Shown here: positions 17,775-27,588 of the stretch, in pieces
How positions within the stretch are numbered: the first letter of the stretch is position 1
How the letters are laid out: every line of letters begins with the position of its first letter
NCBI RefSeq assembly: GCF_002943565.1
Contig: NZ_PJCH01000015.1
Span: 496,001-560,000 of the forward strand
Reading direction: 5' to 3'
Length of the DNA: 64,000 nucleotides
Source of the DNA: Hyphococcus luteus
GTDB taxonomy: Bacteria > Pseudomonadota > Alphaproteobacteria > Caulobacterales > Parvularculaceae
The notes under the pieces: model-generated
Databases searched by the model: none
What the model saw: the letters and a program-made list of their open reading frames with translations, nothing else
What the model was told of the DNA's origin: nothing
Made by a program: the position numbers and the translations under genes

Positions 17775-17803
17775 TTGACATATACCCTACAAGGGTATAG
17801 ATA
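17775..17803 (+). promoter_or_regulatory. CsoR-type operator within the cop promoter
   Basis: TTGACA (17775-17780) is followed by the dyad TATACCC-TACAA-GGGTATA (17781-17799) and an AT-rich -10 candidate (TAGATA 17798-17803, or TATAGA 17796-17801). The dyad fills the promoter spacer, so a bound repressor would block RNA polymerase. The sequence closely resembles the second dyad at 24324-24340 and known CsoR boxes. csoR starts just to the left on the other strand. Confidence 0.8.
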
Positions 17804-18270
17804 TGCAGCTTGAAGAGGATGGTCAAGGCGTGTTTGCAGGCTCGTTAAAAACAGTTGTCTTTGCACTGTTTGCGCTCATTTTAAGCGTGGGTCACAGTGT
17901 TTGTGCGGAAGTGTTGGCCTCTTCCGCGTCAGCCTCGACGCCGGTCCATGAATCGCACGCATTAGATGCCGGCAACGACCATCACGCGAACCATAAAACC
18001 GCACAAAAGTTTTCCGGGGAGCATGAGGCTCCCTGTGGAACGGGCGATTCAGACTGCCAACACTGCAACGCTGCGCAATTTTATAAAACCGCGTCCGTCG
18101 CCGAACTCGCCAGCCCGCTTCCTGCGTCGGCTGCGTTTTTTGTCATCCTTCATGATGACGCACTTGCATCAATCAGCCGCGTCGGCGCCGTCTCATTTCA
18201 GGTTGCCTTGCGTAGGCGCGGCCCGCCCGGCGAAACGCCAGTTTCTTTGAAAACTAAACTTCTGAACTAG
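17803..18270 (+). CDS. Exported His/Cys-rich protein, first gene of the cop operon
   Basis: Up to 155 residues. The predicted promoter at 17775-17803 would start transcription near 17810. The real start is therefore probably GTG 17830, which gives a clean signal peptide (VFAGSLKTVVFALFALILSV, cleaved near VCA). The mature part has HESHALDAGNDHHANHK, and CGTGDSDCQHC, a plausible metal site. No family recognised. Position under the CsoR operator suggests a copper-induced periplasmic or membrane protein. The coordinates give the longest reading. Confidence 0.65.
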   Translation: MQLEEDGQGVFAGSLKTVVFALFALILSVGHSVCAEVLASSASASTPVHESHALDAGNDHHANHKTAQKFSGEHEAPCGTGDSDCQHCNAAQFYKTASVAELASPLPASAAFFVILHDDALASISRVGAVSFQVALRRRGPPGETPVSLKTKLLN

Positions 18271-18282
18271 GTTGGTCCTGAC

Positions 18283-18304
18283 GCGCACTCATTCGCGAGT
18301 GCGC
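18283..18304. other. Hairpin in the gap before the cusF-like gene
   Basis: Eight-bp inverted repeat GCGCACTC-(ATTCGC)-GAGTGCGC without a following T-run. It could be an attenuating or mRNA-processing stem between the first two cop genes. The remainder of 18271-18459 shows no gene. Confidence 0.4.
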
Positions 18305-18459
18305 CGATCGCGTGCGGCATAAAGATATTTGTGCCGCGCGTACAGCGACGTCAGTTCACACATTTTCCCCACTGACGTCTGACGTCGCCCCGAGGCAATC
18401 GCCCACCAAACGCGGACCCGAAATTCGCGCCAAATAAGCAATCAATAAGGACAAGCCCG

Positions 18460-19005
18460 ATGAAAAATACGCTGACAGTTTCAACTTTAGCCATCCTCGC
18501 TTTCCTCGCTGCGCCCGCACTTGCCGCGCTGGATCAATCAGACATGGACCCAGCCGCCAAAATAGCTGGCGAGACCATGGATCATGGCGACCATTGCGGC
18601 ATGCCGACCGGCGAAGGCGTGATCAACGCCCTTGATGTCAAAAAGTCGAAAATCGATCTCACTCATGAACCGATTGAATCGATCGGTTGGCCGGAGATGA
18701 AAATGCAGTTCTCCATTTTGAAACCGGTCGATCTCTCCGCCTTCGCGGTCGGCGAGCGCGTCCACTTCATGCTGAAGGCCGAAAAAGACAAGTCCTACTC
18801 TATTGCAATGATGTGTTCGCTCGACGCCGACGAAGGAACGCATGAAGCCTGCATGGCGAAAATGCACGATGTCGCCATGAAGTCGGCGTCCGAGGAGGGC
18901 GTCGCCTGCCCGATGGGCGAAATGGACGGCATGAAGGGCATGGACCATGGCGACATGGGCAAGTCCGGCGACGCCGCGAAATCCGACCACAAAGGCCATC
19001 ACTAA
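18460..19005 (+). CDS. CusF-like periplasmic copper-binding protein (second copy)
   Basis: A 181-residue exported protein with a signal peptide ending near LAA-LD. The CusF site H69, W77, M80, M82 (THEPIESIGWPEMKM) has the same spacing and numbering as the copy at 10305-10799. A long C-terminal tail is rich in Met, His and Cys (CPMGEMDGMKGMDHGDMG, ending HKGHH). AAGGA precedes ATG 18460. It lies 74 bp upstream of copA and may feed Cu(I) to that oxidase rather than to the Cus pump. Confidence 0.9.
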   Translation: MKNTLTVSTLAILAFLAAPALAALDQSDMDPAAKIAGETMDHGDHCGMPTGEGVINALDVKKSKIDLTHEPIESIGWPEMKMQFSILKPVDLSAFAVGERVHFMLKAEKDKSYSIAMMCSLDADEGTHEACMAKMHDVAMKSASEEGVACPMGEMDGMKGMDHGDMGKSGDAAKSDHKGHH

Positions 19006-19079
19006 CAATAATGGCGGCGCGCCCTGGCGCGCCGCGCCGTCGCAGCCGCGGCAAGAGTAATTCTGATTGGAGACTTAGA

Positions 19080-21110
19080 ATGTATTCGCGAAGACGATTT
19101 ATGCAGGCAGGCGCCGCGGGCGGCGTCATCGCCTCCGCAACCGGTTTGCTGCCCGCTTGGGCGAAAAGCGCCAGCGCCGGCAATACCGGCATTTTTGAGC
19201 TTGCCGGCAATTCGTTCGACCTGACCGTCGGCCATAGCGCCGTTGAAATTGGCAAGCGCCGCGGCCACGCGATTACGGTCAACGGGACCGTTCCGGGCCC
19301 GCTCCTGCGTTTTCGCGAGGGCGAGAAGCTGACGCTCCGCGTCAAGAATATGCTGGACGAGGACACATCGATCCACTGGCATGGGCTTCTGGTGCCGTTC
19401 TATATGGACGGCGTTCCCGGCGTCTCCTTCCCCGGCATCAAGCCGGGCGAAACTTTCACCTATGAATATGCCGTCCCGCAATACGGCACATACTGGTATC
19501 ACTCCCATTCGGGACTGCAGGAGCAAGCGGGCCATTACGGACCGATCATCATCGATCCCGCCAGCGCCGATCCCGTCACATCAGACCGCGAATATGTGCT
19601 GGTGCTATCGGACTGGTCTTTCGAGCATCCGCACAAGGTCTTCGCCAGAGTCAAAAAGGATATGGAGGTCTACAACTTCCAGCAGCGGACAATTGGCGAC
19701 TTTGTCAGCGACGTTGGAAAGAACGGGCTCGGCGCAACCCTCGAAGATCGCGCGATGTGGGGCCAGATGCGCATGTCCCCAACGGACATCTCGGACGTTA
19801 CGGCGGCCGCTTACACCTACCTGATCAACGGCCATGCGACCGCTGACAACTGGACGGGCATATTCAACCCTGGCGAACGGGTGCGTCTGCGGATCATCAA
19901 CGCGTCGGCGATGACGATCTTCAATTTCCGGATTCCCGGCTTGCCAATGACAGTCGTCGCCGCCGACGGCCTCAATGTGCGGCCGGTCGAGACCGACGAG
20001 TTCCAGATCGGCGTTGCGGAGACCTATGACGTGATTGTCGAGCCAAAACGCGCGCGGGCCTTTCCAATCGTCGCGGAATCGATCGACCGCTCCGGTCAGG
20101 TCGTCGCCACTTTCGCGCCCGAACCGGACATGCGCGCGACGGCGCCGCTGCTACGCGACCGCCCGACCCTGACCCACAAGGACATGGGCATGGCCGCAAT
20201 GGCCGGCATGAATCATGGCGGCATGGATCACGGGGCCATGGCAAGCGGCTCGAAGGCGCCGGGACCGAATGTTCAAGGGTCAATGGATCATGCGGCCATG
20301 GGGCACGGAACCAGTGCGGACACAAACGACGGCGCGGTCAAACCGGACATGGCGAGCATGCCCGGGATGTCTGAAGACAAGTCAGGAATGTCTTCCATGT
20401 CGCACGACATGTCCGGCGGTGCGATGCAGGAACACAATCACAAGACCGACGCCGGCGTCGACAATGTCGCCATGGCGCCGACCAATCGTCTCGATGAACC
20501 CGGCCTCGGTCTCGAAGATGTGCCGCATCGCGCGTTACGCTATTCGCAACTTCGAAGCCTTGATCCGAATCCGGACACGCGCGCGCCGGAACGGGAAATG
20601 GAAATCCATCTCACCGGCAATATGGAGCGGTACATGTGGTCGTTCGACGGCGTGAAGTTTTCCGCCGTTGAAAAACCAATCATCTTTCATGAAGGCGAAC
20701 GCCTCCGCGTCACACTCGTCAACGATACAATGATGACGCACCCGATCCATCTACATGGCATGTTTTTCGATCTTGTTGTCGATGAAGGCGATCACAAGCC
20801 GCGCAAGCATACAGTGAACGTCAAGCCGGGCGACAAATTGTCATTCGATGTCTCGGCGGAACATGTCGGGGACTGGGCGTTCCATTGCCATCTGTTATTT
20901 CACATGCATGCCGGGATGATGCAGGTCGTGTCACTGTTACCACGCGACGGCGCCGCGCCAATCGCGCCTGACGAGATGAAAATGGACCACAAGGCGATGG
21001 GCCACGAAGGCATGGATCACGGCTCCATGAAGATGTCCGACGAGACCATGAAACCGAGAGAGATTTCATCTCCCGACCACTCGAAAATGACACATGGGAG
21101 CGAGCACTGA
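19080..21110 (+). CDS. copA: CopA periplasmic multicopper oxidase
   Basis: Copper-resistance oxidase, 676 residues, which oxidises Cu(I) to Cu(II) in the periplasm and binds extra copper. Twin-arginine signal SRRRFMQAGAAGG at the N-terminus. Copper ligand motifs: H99-W-H101, H141-S-H143, H554-PIHLHG and H602-C603-H604 with LLFHMHAGM. A Met/His-rich insert (MAAMAGMNHGGMDHGAM and further MDHAAMGHG-type repeats, roughly residues 360-460) is typical of CopA/PcoA. ATG 19080 follows GGAG at a good distance; the upstream ATG at 19011 has no support. The stop overlaps the copB start. Confidence 0.96.
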   Translation: MYSRRRFMQAGAAGGVIASATGLLPAWAKSASAGNTGIFELAGNSFDLTVGHSAVEIGKRRGHAITVNGTVPGPLLRFREGEKLTLRVKNMLDEDTSIHWHGLLVPFYMDGVPGVSFPGIKPGETFTYEYAVPQYGTYWYHSHSGLQEQAGHYGPIIIDPASADPVTSDREYVLVLSDWSFEHPHKVFARVKKDMEVYNFQQRTIGDFVSDVGKNGLGATLEDRAMWGQMRMSPTDISDVTAAAYTYLINGHATADNWTGIFNPGERVRLRIINASAMTIFNFRIPGLPMTVVAADGLNVRPVETDEFQIGVAETYDVIVEPKRARAFPIVAESIDRSGQVVATFAPEPDMRATAPLLRDRPTLTHKDMGMAAMAGMNHGGMDHGAMASGSKAPGPNVQGSMDHAAMGHGTSADTNDGAVKPDMASMPGMSEDKSGMSSMSHDMSGGAMQEHNHKTDAGVDNVAMAPTNRLDEPGLGLEDVPHRALRYSQLRSLDPNPDTRAPEREMEIHLTGNMERYMWSFDGVKFSAVEKPIIFHEGERLRVTLVNDTMMTHPIHLHGMFFDLVVDEGDHKPRKHTVNVKPGDKLSFDVSAEHVGDWAFHCHLLFHMHAGMMQVVSLLPRDGAAPIAPDEMKMDHKAMGHEGMDHGSMKMSDETMKPREISSPDHSKMTHGSEH

Positions 21111-21916
21111 TGGCGAAGGCAACATATTTCTCGGCCGCCGGCGGCGCCTGTTTCATTCTTGCGTTGGCGATTGCGCCTGCGAAAGCGGAGGATCCGACCC
21201 AACCCTGGTCGCAGGCCGACAGCTATTACGGTCCGACAGAAATGGCGGAAGCACGACGCGCCGTCCAGAAAGAGCATGGCGGCAATACCATGTATTACGT
21301 GCTCGCCGACCGGCTGGAATACCAAACCAATGACGGCGATCCGTTGCTGCTGTTTGACGGCCAGGGCTGGTGGGGCGGAGACCGGAATAAACTGACCCTC
21401 AAGTCCGAGCTCGAATATGACCTGACGGCTGATCGTTTCGAAGAGGCTGAGATTCAGGCGTTGTGGACACGGCCGATCGCCCGCTACTTCGATCTACAGG
21501 CAGGCGTGCGCCATGACTTTACAGCCGGCGCCGATCGAACCTTCGGCGTTCTCGGCGTGCAAGGCCTTGCGCCCTACTGGTTCGAAATCGACGCCGCCGC
21601 CTTTGTCAGCGGCGACGGTGATGTCTCAGCCCGGGTCGAACTTGAATATGAACTGTTGCTGACGCAGCGACTCATTCTTCAACCGCGTACGGAGTTGAAT
21701 TTCGCCATTCAGTCCGTTGAGGAGGTCGGCGTTGGCAGCGGCTTATCCACAGCCGAAGTCGGGGCGCGCCTCCGCTACGAAATCAGGCGGCAGTTTGCGC
21801 CCTATGTAGGCGTCTCGTGGACGCGCTCGGTCGGGGAAACAGCTGACTTTGCGCGCGCTGACGGCGAAGACCCCGGCGGCGTTTCATTCGTCGCCGGATT
21901 GCGGCTTTGGTTCTAG
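21110..21916 (+). CDS. copB: CopB outer-membrane copper-resistance protein
   Basis: A 268-residue beta-barrel protein with a signal peptide (cleaved near AKA-ED). The body has CopB features: VLADRLEYQTNDGDPLLLFD, GQGWWGGDRNKL, alternating strands, and C-terminal Phe (GLRLWF) for outer-membrane assembly. It lacks the long Met-rich N-terminal region seen in many CopB proteins; only a short spacer precedes the barrel. Start overlaps the copA stop (TGATG). Normally paired with CopA. Confidence 0.94.
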   Translation: MAKATYFSAAGGACFILALAIAPAKAEDPTQPWSQADSYYGPTEMAEARRAVQKEHGGNTMYYVLADRLEYQTNDGDPLLLFDGQGWWGGDRNKLTLKSELEYDLTADRFEEAEIQALWTRPIARYFDLQAGVRHDFTAGADRTFGVLGVQGLAPYWFEIDAAAFVSGDGDVSARVELEYELLLTQRLILQPRTELNFAIQSVEEVGVGSGLSTAEVGARLRYEIRRQFAPYVGVSWTRSVGETADFARADGEDPGGVSFVAGLRLWF

Positions 21917-21928
21917 GGAGGAACACCA

Positions 21929-22972
21929 ATGGAAAATATGATTGAACCGAATATTCATCCGATCCTTGTTCATTTTGCTTATGCGCTGTCGATAACAGCT
22001 TTTGTCTCGTACACGCTGGCGTCATTGGCGCCGTCGGGGAAATGGCGTGAATCGCTCCGTCCGGCTGCGGACTGGATGCTCGCATTTGGCGCCCTTTCAA
22101 TCGTCGCGACGATTGCGGCGGGATTTCAGGCTTACTACTCGGTTGCACACGACGGACCGTCGCATGCGGCAATGACAGTTCATCGCAATTGGGCAGTCCC
22201 TTCGGGCGCCGCGATCTTGTTATTGGCGCTCTGGCGCTGGCGGGCGCGCACGAAAGCGGCCTCACCGATATTCGTTGCGCTCCTCGCCGTCGCAGCTCTC
22301 TCCTTGTCGGTCACGGCATGGTGGGGTGGAAAGATCGTCTATGGCTACGGTCTCGGTGTGAAAAGCATGCCCACCGTCACCGGCGAAGGCCATGACCACG
22401 AGCATGCGCCAGGCCAGGAGCATGGCGGCACAGCAACAACTTCTGAGTCCGAAGAACACGACAATATAGACGGCCATCATGACAAGGACCCGGAAAACGC
22501 CGCCGAGAATGCGGAGCACGACGATAGCGATGGTCACCATGATGACGATGCAGGACTGTCGACGCCAGCGCGCGCCGTCGAGGCTGGTTCTCCGGAAGCC
22601 GTCGTCAACGCCTATGGCGCCGCATTAAAAGCAAAAGATGAAGCCGCCCTGCGCGCACTATTGGCGCCTGATGTCATCATCGCCGAGGGCGGCGGCGCCG
22701 AGCGCTCAGTCGAAGAATATGCCGGTCACCACATGCCGGCCGACATGGCGTTTACGGCGGCGGTCGAGTTTTCACTGAAGAAGCGTGATGTGATCGAAAA
22801 CGCCGATCTCGCAACAGTCATTTCCGAGTCGCAGGTTCATGGAACATACAAGGGCGAAAACGTGCATTCGAGAATGATGGAAACGATGGTCTTGCGCCGC
22901 GAGGGCGGCCAATGGCGCATTGTTCACATCCATTGGTCGTCTGCGCCGATCACGGGTGAACATGAACACTGA
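21929..22972 (+). CDS. DUF2231 membrane domain - His-rich linker - NTF2-like domain fusion
   Basis: A 347-residue protein in three parts. Residues 1-150 are a membrane domain with four helices of DUF2231 type (IHPILVHFAYALSITAF). Residues about 152-212 form a His/Asp/Glu-rich linker (GHDHEHAPGQEHGG, HDDSDGHHDDD). Residues 221-347 form an NTF2/SnoaL-like domain (SPEAVVNAYGAALKAKD to WRIVHIHWSSAP). In copper operons these modules are usually separate, so the fusion is notable. Role unknown; the linker could bind Cu or Zn on the periplasmic face. Overlaps the next gene start. Confidence 0.8.
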   Translation: MENMIEPNIHPILVHFAYALSITAFVSYTLASLAPSGKWRESLRPAADWMLAFGALSIVATIAAGFQAYYSVAHDGPSHAAMTVHRNWAVPSGAAILLLALWRWRARTKAASPIFVALLAVAALSLSVTAWWGGKIVYGYGLGVKSMPTVTGEGHDHEHAPGQEHGGTATTSESEEHDNIDGHHDKDPENAAENAEHDDSDGHHDDDAGLSTPARAVEAGSPEAVVNAYGAALKAKDEAALRALLAPDVIIAEGGGAERSVEEYAGHHMPADMAFTAAVEFSLKKRDVIENADLATVISESQVHGTYKGENVHSRMMETMVLRREGGQWRIVHIHWSSAPITGEHEH

Positions 22973-24321
22973 TGTCCGATGAGCACCGTAAAAGCGAATA
23001 CAAGAAAGGCAGCCTGACGCTTTTCGGCACGGTCGCCATGGGAACCGGCGTCATGATCGGCGCCGGCATATTCGCCCTCACCGGTCAGGTGGCGGAGTAT
23101 GCCGGTCCTTGGTTCCCTGCGGCGTTCCTGCTCGCCTCCATCATCAGCGCGTTTAGCGCCTACACTTACATCAAGATGTCGAACAAATATCCGTCGGCCG
23201 GCGGCATCGCGATGATTTTGCACAAGGCCTATGGGCAGTCGGCTGTTAGCGGGGCGTGCGCCCTGTTGATGGCGTTTTCAATGGTCATCAACGAAAGCCT
23301 GGTTGCCCGCACCTTCGGAACCTACACGCTGCAGCTTTTCGACGTTGAAAATAGCACAACGCTGGTTCCGGTCCTCGCTGTCGGGCTCATTGTCTTTGCA
23401 TTTCTGATCAATCTGGCCGGCAATAAATACATTGGAGCGGTTTCGAAAATCACGGCCGTCCTCAAAGTCGGCGGCATATTGGCCTTCGCCGGCGCCGCGC
23501 TTTGGGCGTCGGGATTTTCGTTCGAGGCGGCGAGCGCTTCCCAGAATTCTGACTCTTCTTTCACCGGGTTCCTGGCCGGCGTCGCGTTGGCGATCCTCGC
23601 CTACAAGGGCTTCACGACGATAACAAACAGCGGCGATGAGGTAAAAAACCCGAACCGCAATGTCGGGCGCGCAATCATGATCTCGCTGGGAATTTGTCTC
23701 GCTGTTTACATGGCGGTTGCTTTCGCCGTGGGCTCGTCGTTGACCATCGATGAATTGGTCGCCGCAAAAGATTATTCGCTCGCCGAGGCGGCGCGCCCGG
23801 CGCTCGGGCAATATGGCGTCATTTTCACCGTGGCGATTGCGATTATCGCAACATCGTCAGGGTTGCTAGCCAGCGTGTTCGCCGTGTCGCGCATGCTCGC
23901 CATGCTGACGGAAATGAATCTTATCCCGCACAGCCATTTCGGCATGCCGGGACGCATTCAGAAACACACGCTGGTCTACACCGTCGTGCTCGCAGCGTTT
24001 CTTGCTGTCTTCTTTGATCTGAGCCGGATCGCCTCGCTCGGTGCGATATTTTATCTTGTCATGGACATCGCTATTCACTGGGGCGTCTACCGACATCTTC
24101 GTCATGACGTCGATGCAAAGGCGTGGATTCTTCTATCGGCGATTGCGCTGGATGCGGTCGCGCTGGGGGCGTTTCTGGCGATCAAATCGGCCGCCGATCT
24201 ACCGATCGTCATAATCGGAATTGCTGCTATCGCGTTCATTTTCGCTTTTGAGCTCTTCTACCTTCGCGGACTGAGGGGCGAAGACGGCGTCAGGGCGTCG
24301 CATCATCAACACGACGCTTGA
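22972..24321 (+). CDS. APC-family amino-acid permease in the copper operon
   Basis: A 449-residue inner-membrane transporter with about 12 helices. The APC substrate loop GTGVMIGAGIFALTG lies in TM1, with conserved NRNVGRAI after TM6. Substrate not predictable. Its start is coupled to the preceding gene (TGATG), so it is co-transcribed with copA-copB. APC permeases recur in proteobacterial copper clusters but I know of no proven role. The C-terminal tail has HHQHDA. Confidence 0.85.
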   Translation: MSDEHRKSEYKKGSLTLFGTVAMGTGVMIGAGIFALTGQVAEYAGPWFPAAFLLASIISAFSAYTYIKMSNKYPSAGGIAMILHKAYGQSAVSGACALLMAFSMVINESLVARTFGTYTLQLFDVENSTTLVPVLAVGLIVFAFLINLAGNKYIGAVSKITAVLKVGGILAFAGAALWASGFSFEAASASQNSDSSFTGFLAGVALAILAYKGFTTITNSGDEVKNPNRNVGRAIMISLGICLAVYMAVAFAVGSSLTIDELVAAKDYSLAEAARPALGQYGVIFTVAIAIIATSSGLLASVFAVSRMLAMLTEMNLIPHSHFGMPGRIQKHTLVYTVVLAAFLAVFFDLSRIASLGAIFYLVMDIAIHWGVYRHLRHDVDAKAWILLSAIALDAVALGAFLAIKSAADLPIVIIGIAAIAFIFAFELFYLRGLRGEDGVRASHHQHDA

Positions 24322-24346
24322 CTATACCCCATAGGGGTATTATGTA
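24318..24346 (+). promoter_or_regulatory. Second CsoR-type operator inside a promoter
   Basis: TTGACT (24318-24323), then a 17-bp spacer that is itself the palindrome ATACCCC-ATA-GGGGTAT (24324-24340), then TATGTA (24341-24346). It overlaps the stop of the APC gene and precedes the DUF5676/copper-ATPase genes. This gives them a separate copper-inducible promoter. Its G-tract dyad matches the first box (17781-17799). Confidence 0.8.
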
Positions 24347-24432
24347 TAAGCGCATCAGCAGCTGGGACGCCTTGTGCGACCGGCTGGAATTCGACAGCGC
24401 CAACTCAATGCTGACGCTGCCTGCGATGAAAC

Positions 24433-24437
24433 GGAGG
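24433..24437 (+). promoter_or_regulatory. Ribosome site deciding the DUF5676 start
   Basis: GGAGG 6 nt ahead of ATG 24444. It favours this start over ATG 24342, which lies within the promoter just described. Confidence 0.6.
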
Positions 24438-24443
24438 CAAATC

Positions 24444-24701
24444 ATGCGTATCGTTCCTGTCGGACATGCTCTGTCCATCTTCTTTGTAATCACATTCGCC
24501 ATTTGCATCGGCTGGGGTCTAGTGACGCCTCCCGCCATGCATATGCATGAAGCGTGGGAAATGATGATGCCGGGCTTTCACTGGGTTTCATTTCCAGCTT
24601 TTCTGATCGGACTCGTCTGGGCCTATGTCTATGGCTGGTACACGACGATCGTATTCGTTCCCCTCTATAACTTGTTCAACAAGCGCGGAGCCGCTGAATA
24701 A
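24444..24701 (+). CDS. DUF5676 small membrane protein
   Basis: An 85-residue protein with two helices ([20 protein letters not shown] and [19 protein letters not shown]), a short Met/His loop between ([15 protein letters not shown]), and a C-terminal [10 protein letters not shown]. The family is common next to copper ATPases; function unknown. Start chosen from GGAGG at 24433-24437. A longer in-frame reading back to 24342 is unlikely because the promoter overlaps it. Two bp before the ATPase. Confidence 0.8.
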   Translation: MRIVPVGHALSIFFVITFAICIGWGLVTPPAMHMHEAWEMMMPGFHWVSFPAFLIGLVWAYVYGWYTTIVFVPLYNLFNKRGAAE

Positions 24702-24703
24702 TT

Positions 24704-26911
24704 ATGGATACACATATTCACTGTCACGCCACTCCGGGCGCCGCGGACGCCGCGCCCGGAAAATATGACAATGTCCCTGCCGGTTACACCGGAACGGTCT
24801 GGACCTGCCCCATGCACAGCCAAGTGCGCGAAACCAGCAACACCGGTTGTCCAATCTGCGGCATGGCGCTGGAGCCAGAGACCGTTTCCTTGAGCGCCGA
24901 AGAAGACATGTCGGAACTCGATTCCATGACGCGGCGATTCTGGGTCGGCACCGTCTTGAGCATCCCCCTTTTCATCTACGCTATGGGCGATCTCATTCCC
25001 GGCCAACCGTTTGAAGGCCTGCTTCCCGGCGCCTGGCCGCAATGGATCCAGTTCGCCATGGCGACGCCCGTTGTCCTTTGGGGCGGCTGGCCATTTTTTG
25101 TCCGCGGCGTTCAGTCCGTTCGCACCATGAATCTGAATATGTTTACGCTGATCGCCCTTGGCGTCGGCGTCGCTTATGTTTTCAGCGTGGTCGCAACAGT
25201 CGCGCCTGGTGTTTTCCCGGACGCCTTCCGCGGCATGCATGGCAATGTCGCCGTTTATTTTGAAGCGGCGGCCGTCATCACTACCCTTGTGCTGCTTGGT
25301 CAGGTGCTTGAATTGCGCGCCCGCAGCCAAACCTCCGGCGCCATTCGCGCGCTCCTGGAATTGGCACCGCCAACGGCCCATCGCATCAACGACGACGGCT
25401 CCGAAGAAGAAGTTTCTATCGACCATTTGCGCGAAGGAGATCGTCTACGCGTTCGGCCGGGCGAGAAGGTTCCGGTCGACGGAGAAATCATCGAGGGCAG
25501 AAGTTCGGTCGATGAATCGATGGTCACAGGCGAACCGATCCCGGTCGAAAAGAATGCCGGCGACAAGGTCACGGGCGGCACGGTCAACGGAACCGGCGGC
25601 TTTATTATGAAGGCGACCCACGTCGGCGAAGACACAATGCTCTCGCAGATCGTTAAAATGGTGTCGGAAGCGCAGCGCAGCCGTGCGCCCATTCAGCGCC
25701 TTGCGGATACGGTTTCGGGCTGGTTCGTGCCTGCGGTCGTCGTCATTTCGATCATCACGTTTATTGTCTGGAGTCTTTTTGGCCCCGAGCCGGCCATGGC
25801 GTTCGCGACCGTCAACGCAGTCGCGGTGCTGATCATCGCCTGCCCTTGCGCGCTCGGTCTGGCCACGCCAATGTCGATCATGGTCGGGACTGGCAAGGGC
25901 GCGCAGAACGGCATCCTCATCAAGAACGCCGAAGCCCTCGAAACCCTGGAAAAGGTCGATACGATTGTCGTCGACAAGACTGGCACCCTGACAGAGGGCC
26001 GCCCGAAACTTGTCCTCGTCGAGCCGCAATCTCCATTTACAGAAGGCGAACTCCTGTCCCTGGCGGCGTCTGTCGAAAGAGGCAGCGAACACCCGCTGGC
26101 GGCGGCCATCGTCGAAGGGGCTGAAGAACGCGGCGCCCAAATCAGTTCGGCGTCGGAATTCTCCTCGGTCACCGGAGAAGGCGTTGAGGCGATGGTCGAC
26201 GGCCGCAAGGTCGCGCTTGGCAACGCGAAGATGATGAAACGCGTCGGCGCCTACGACGAAAGTATGGCGGCGAACGCTGAGGATCATCGGCGCGAAGGCC
26301 AGACAGTCATGTTCGTCGCCGTCGATGGAAAACCGGCCGGCCTCATCGGCGTTGCCGATCCGATTAAGGTGACAACGCCGGACGCCATCAAGGCGCTGCA
26401 TGACGCCGGCGTCAAAGTCGTGATGCTCACCGGCGACAACCGCGCGACTGCGGAAGCTGTCGGCGCCAAAATCGGTATCGATGAGATTCACGCCGACGTT
26501 TCGCCGGAAGACAAAAACCGAATCGTGCGCGAATTGCAGGAAACCGGCGCAAAAGTCGCCATGGCAGGCGACGGCATCAACGACGCCCCCGCGCTCGCCC
26601 AGGCCGATGTTGGCATTGCAATGGGTACAGGCACGGACGTCGCCATGGAAAGCGCCGGCGTTACGCTCGTTAAAGGCGATCTGCGCGGCGTTGCCCGCGC
26701 GCGTCGCCTCAGCCAAGCGACTATGCGCAACATTCGGCAGAATCTCTTTTTCGCCTTCATCTACAACGCCCTCGGCGTGCCAGTGGCTGCCGGCGTCCTC
26801 TATCCGGTTTTCGGGTTGCTCCTGAGTCCGATGATTGCGGCGGCGGCGATGAGCTTTTCATCTGTCTCCGTCATCGGCAACGCGCTCCGGCTTCGAGGCG
26901 CTAAACTGTGA
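24704..26911 (+). CDS. copA: Cu+-exporting P1B-1 ATPase
   Basis: A 735-residue inner-membrane Cu(I) pump. Instead of N-terminal HMA (CxxC ferredoxin-like) domains it has a His-rich start (MDTHIHCHA) and a short heavy-metal-binding domain (TCPMHSQV to GCPICGM; C35, C49, C52). The transport motif is C380-P-C382, the phosphorylation site D424-KTGTLTEG, and it has [10 protein letters not shown] and [17 protein letters not shown] identifies the monovalent-copper class. Shares the name copA with the oxidase by convention; the two are unrelated. Stop overlaps the GTG of the methyltransferase. Confidence 0.96.
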   Translation: MDTHIHCHATPGAADAAPGKYDNVPAGYTGTVWTCPMHSQVRETSNTGCPICGMALEPETVSLSAEEDMSELDSMTRRFWVGTVLSIPLFIYAMGDLIPGQPFEGLLPGAWPQWIQFAMATPVVLWGGWPFFVRGVQSVRTMNLNMFTLIALGVGVAYVFSVVATVAPGVFPDAFRGMHGNVAVYFEAAAVITTLVLLGQVLELRARSQTSGAIRALLELAPPTAHRINDDGSEEEVSIDHLREGDRLRVRPGEKVPVDGEIIEGRSSVDESMVTGEPIPVEKNAGDKVTGGTVNGTGGFIMKATHVGEDTMLSQIVKMVSEAQRSRAPIQRLADTVSGWFVPAVVVISIITFIVWSLFGPEPAMAFATVNAVAVLIIACPCALGLATPMSIMVGTGKGAQNGILIKNAEALETLEKVDTIVVDKTGTLTEGRPKLVLVEPQSPFTEGELLSLAASVERGSEHPLAAAIVEGAEERGAQISSASEFSSVTGEGVEAMVDGRKVALGNAKMMKRVGAYDESMAANAEDHRREGQTVMFVAVDGKPAGLIGVADPIKVTTPDAIKALHDAGVKVVMLTGDNRATAEAVGAKIGIDEIHADVSPEDKNRIVRELQETGAKVAMAGDGINDAPALAQADVGIAMGTGTDVAMESAGVTLVKGDLRGVARARRLSQATMRNIRQNLFFAFIYNALGVPVAAGVLYPVFGLLLSPMIAAAAMSFSSVSVIGNALRLRGAKL

Positions 26912-27588
26912 GCGGCGCCGTAACACCCGGCGGCGGCAACGCCCAGCATACGCCGCCGCTGGGCCATCGTGCTCTGACACCTCTTTACGATTTTGCGATT
27001 GCATCGTTAACCCGGGAGAAAGCTTGGAGAAAAGCGCTCGTTGCAGCCATATCACCGCAGCCGGACGACCGCATCCTCGATATCGGCTCAGGCACCGGCA
27101 GTCTCGCGCTCGCAATTCATCAAACATGTCCGGGGGCTCGCTATGTTGGAATTGATCCAGACGAAGAAGCCGTCAAACGCGCTATCAACAAAACCGCTAA
27201 ACTGAAGGGAGACATCCTGTTTCGCTGCGGGTATTTTTCAGCCGAGGAGGATTATTTCGCCGACCCGCCAACCATCATTGTGAGCAGCCTCGTCTTGCAT
27301 CAGGTACCGCTCACGGAAAAGCGGCGAATCATATCGGAAGCGAATAAAGCGTTATCGCCGGACGGCGCCTTACTCATTGCAGACTACGGCTTGCAAACTG
27401 GTCTTATGCGGTTTCTCTTTCGGAAAACCGTGCAGGCGCTCGATGGGGTGCAAAACACCCAAGCAAACGCTGACGGCGCTATTCCAAAGCTATTGGGTGA
27501 CGCCGGCTTTTTCCCGGTCGAAGAGATAGAAAAACTCGACACGGTGACGGGGTCAATATCCATCCTTCGCGCGCATCCAAAGCGATGA
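26908..27588 (+). CDS. Class I SAM-dependent methyltransferase
   Basis: A 226-residue methyltransferase: motif [19 protein letters not shown] (about residues 52-69), acidic motif [12 protein letters not shown], and post-motif [16 protein letters not shown] 26908 overlaps the ATPase stop, so it is last in the copper operon. No Cys triad like that of arsenite methyltransferase, and substrate unknown. Methyltransferases of this class often end copper-ATPase operons. Confidence 0.82.
   Translation: MSGAVTPGGGNAQHTPPLGHRALTPLYDFAIASLTREKAWRKALVAAISPQPDDRILDIGSGTGSLALAIHQTCPGARYVGIDPDEEAVKRAINKTAKLKGDILFRCGYFSAEEDYFADPPTIIVSSLVLHQVPLTEKRRIISEANKALSPDGALLIADYGLQTGLMRFLFRKTVQALDGVQNTQANADGAIPKLLGDAGFFPVEEIEKLDTVTGSISILRAHPKR

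Noticed and set aside
25445-26716. Minus-strand open frame of 423 codons opposite the copper ATPase
   Set aside because: The plus strand carries all P-type ATPase motifs in order; the opposite frame has none.
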